In this document: positions 13,972 to 15,293 of the stretch, piece after piece | How positions within the stretch are numbered: position 1 is the stretch's first letter | Layout: every line of letters starts with the position of its first letter | DNA from: Victivallales bacterium | GTDB lineage: Bacteria; Verrucomicrobiota; Lentisphaeria; Oligosphaerales; Oligosphaeraceae | Assembly (NCBI GenBank): GCA_017963875.1 | Contig: JAGCTA010000169.1 | Span: 1 to 15,293, forward strand | DNA: 15,293 bases | Direction of reading: 5' to 3' | Translations under genes and position numbers: made by a program | Notes under the pieces: model-generated | The model's input: only the letters and a program-made list of their open reading frames with translations | What the model was told of the DNA's origin: nothing | Database searches by the model: none

Positions 13972-15293
13972 TCAGCCATTGCGCAAGGCATTGTCCAATA
14001 TGGTTGAATCGAGCAGGAAAGGAATCACCCCGACTTGAACGATGCCCTCTTCGCTTATGCGCGGGGAACTGTAGCCGCTGGTCACCACCATCTTGCCGAA
14101 AAAATCGCCGCTTTTTCGAAGCGGAAGCAGTTCCTGGTCGCTCTTTTCCCTGGTCGGTATGCTGAAGGAGGACTGGATGTACAGTTTGCGCGGTGGACAG
14201 TTAACCACGAAATCAATTTCGTATAGGCGCATTTCCTTCCGTCCATCGCTGTTGACCGCCACAATGGGAACCACGCCGACATCCACAGTATGCCCGCGAC
14301 GAACCAACTCGTTGTAGATTACGTTTTCCATGGCATGCGGAGGATCGATTTCACGGAAATCAAGGCGTGCATTCCGCAAGCCGATATCCTCGCAGTAATA
14401 TTTCATTGGATAGTCAAAGTACTTCTTGCCCTTGACATCCCATCGTTTTGCCTCCGTAAAGAGGAATGCGTCTTTTAGGAACCCGAGATATTTCTGAATG
14501 GTGTGTTCATTGGTCTTGACTTTTAGTTTCGACTTGAGCGCATCGACCAGCTTGCTCGGATTGGTCAGCGAGCCTGTCGCCGAAGAGACGACGTCAATCA
14601 GCCTGGTGAGGACAAAGTCATCTCTGAGATGGTTGTGCTTGCGTATGTCGCTGACATAGACCTCGCTGAAAAGCCCGTTCAGATAGGCGACCCGAGCCTG
14701 CTCGTCAGTCTCCATGACGGCCAGCGGCATCCCTCCCCAAATCAGGTACTGGTCGAAGGCAGCCAGTTTGTCTTCCGCCCCCAGTGCCGAGCAATACTCC
14801 GCAAAGGAGAACGGATGCACGCGCACCTGGCATCCGCGGTCTGCGAAATTCGTGTCGATGTCACTGGACAGCGTCTTTGAATTGGAGCCCGTGACATACA
14901 CATCGACATGATCCGTCTGCCGCAGACTGTTCAGTACGTCATAGAATGTGATGTATGCCCCTTCGCGGTCTTCAGGGGCGATGCGGGCAACGTCAATGTC
15001 AGCGGGAAGAACCTTTTGCGACAGCTGGATTTCATCGATGAACACATAGTTCCACTTGCCGTCATGGACGATTTTTGAACGGACGTATTCGCCCATCTGT
15101 ATTGGATTACGGAACTCGATGAATTCCGTGCGGTCAAGCGGAATCTCGATGATATGATCGGCATCTACGCCATTTTCACGAAGATAGTCGCCGAAAATGA
15201 CCGAAAGAAGGTAGGATTTGCCGCAGCGGCGAATGCCTGTGATGACCTTGACCAGGCCATTGTGCATCTTGTGCTTCAGGGTTTCAAGATAAA
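13972..15293 (-). CDS. AAA-fold ATPase with DUF4143 C-terminal domain (5' partial)
   Basis: The frame continues past the ATG at 15267 to the window edge, reading 'YLETLKHKMHNGLVKVITG'. Family members usually begin about ten residues before this, so the true start lies just outside. Counting from that ATG, Walker A is 'GIRRCGKS' (11-18), Walker B is 'YVFIDEIQ' (74-81), and a sensor-like 'YVTGSNSKTLSSDI' covers 124-137. Next come 'PFSFAEYC' and 'YLIWGGMPLAV', typical of this ATPase group. The C-terminal half has a winged-helix-like segment and the DUF4143 core 'YLGFLKDAFLFTEAKRWDVK' ... 'KYYCEDIGLRNARL' ... 'MENVIYNELVRRGHTVDVG', with a nuclease-like E-x-D-F-V ('YEIDFV') near 350. These ATPases are abundant in gut anaerobes and archaea; their cellular role is not established. 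The gene ends in a strong terminator and appears monocistronic at its 3' end. Confidence 0.9.
   Translation of the reverse strand, partial: YLETLKHKMHNGLVKVITGIRRCGKSYLLSVIFGDYLRENGVDADHIIEIPLDRTEFIEFRNPIQMGEYVRSKIVHDGKWNYVFIDEIQLSQKVLPADIDVARIAPEDREGAYITFYDVLNSLRQTDHVDVYVTGSNSKTLSSDIDTNFADRGCQVRVHPFSFAEYCSALGAEDKLAAFDQYLIWGGMPLAVMETDEQARVAYLNGLFSEVYVSDIRKHNHLRDDFVLTRLIDVVSSATGSLTNPSKLVDALKSKLKVKTNEHTIQKYLGFLKDAFLFTEAKRWDVKGKKYFDYPMKYYCEDIGLRNARLDFREIDPPHAMENVIYNELVRRGHTVDVGVVPIVAVNSDGRKEMRLYEIDFVVNCPPRKLYIQSSFSIPTREKSDQELLPLRKSGDFFGKMVVTSGYSSPRISEEGIVQVGVIPFLLDSTILDNALRNG

Overview
The window looks like a piece of a gut- or rumen-type PVC bacterium, most likely a Lentisphaerota (Victivallales-like) genome. 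This is inferred from gene content: large MBG/beta-helix surface proteins, CBM9-like secreted carbohydrate proteins, a GH28 enzyme and a CesT-type type III secretion chaperone, in a genome of about 45% GC with GC-richer patches. No rRNA, tRNA, CRISPR array or intact insertion sequence was seen. LAYOUT. (1) 1-8910, plus strand: a carbohydrate and surface block. It holds the C-terminal 1,503 codons of a giant MBG-repeat protein ending in a beta-helix, a structured 252-base intergenic region, a GH28-family enzyme without signal peptide, and 30 bases later a secreted 943-residue protein with a CBM9-like domain, a jelly roll, Ig-like domains and an apparent TIM barrel. The last two probably form an operon: the secreted protein would bind or trim polysaccharide outside, and the GH28-like enzyme would act on fragments inside. 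(2) 9057-11709, plus strand: a housekeeping operon with a probable promoter just upstream. It encodes an HtrA/Deg protease with two PDZ domains, an FtsB/DivIC-like division protein whose longest start overlaps the protease stop (TAATG), and a LacC/FruK-type PfkB sugar kinase whose substrate motif is changed. (3) 11912-13379, minus strand, convergent to the operon: a two-gene cassette with an acidic CesT-like secretion chaperone first and a 307-residue protein of unknown family second. This is the classical arrangement of a type III chaperone and its cognate effector, and it is the most interesting part of the window. Related CACA(A/G)AG-type repeats lie on both sides in inverted orientation. 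(4) 13380-13971: mostly non-coding. It holds two decayed fragments resembling an AbiEi-like antitoxin/regulator and the start of a following gene, then a strong minus-strand terminator. (5) 13972-15293, minus strand: an AAA ATPase with a DUF4143-type C-terminus, cut by the window edge about ten residues short of its expected start. COMPOSITION. The first kilobase is strikingly GC-rich compared with the rest of the same gene, and a 257-bp segment recurs 981 bp downstream across that seam. This suggests module shuffling or gene conversion within the surface-protein gene.
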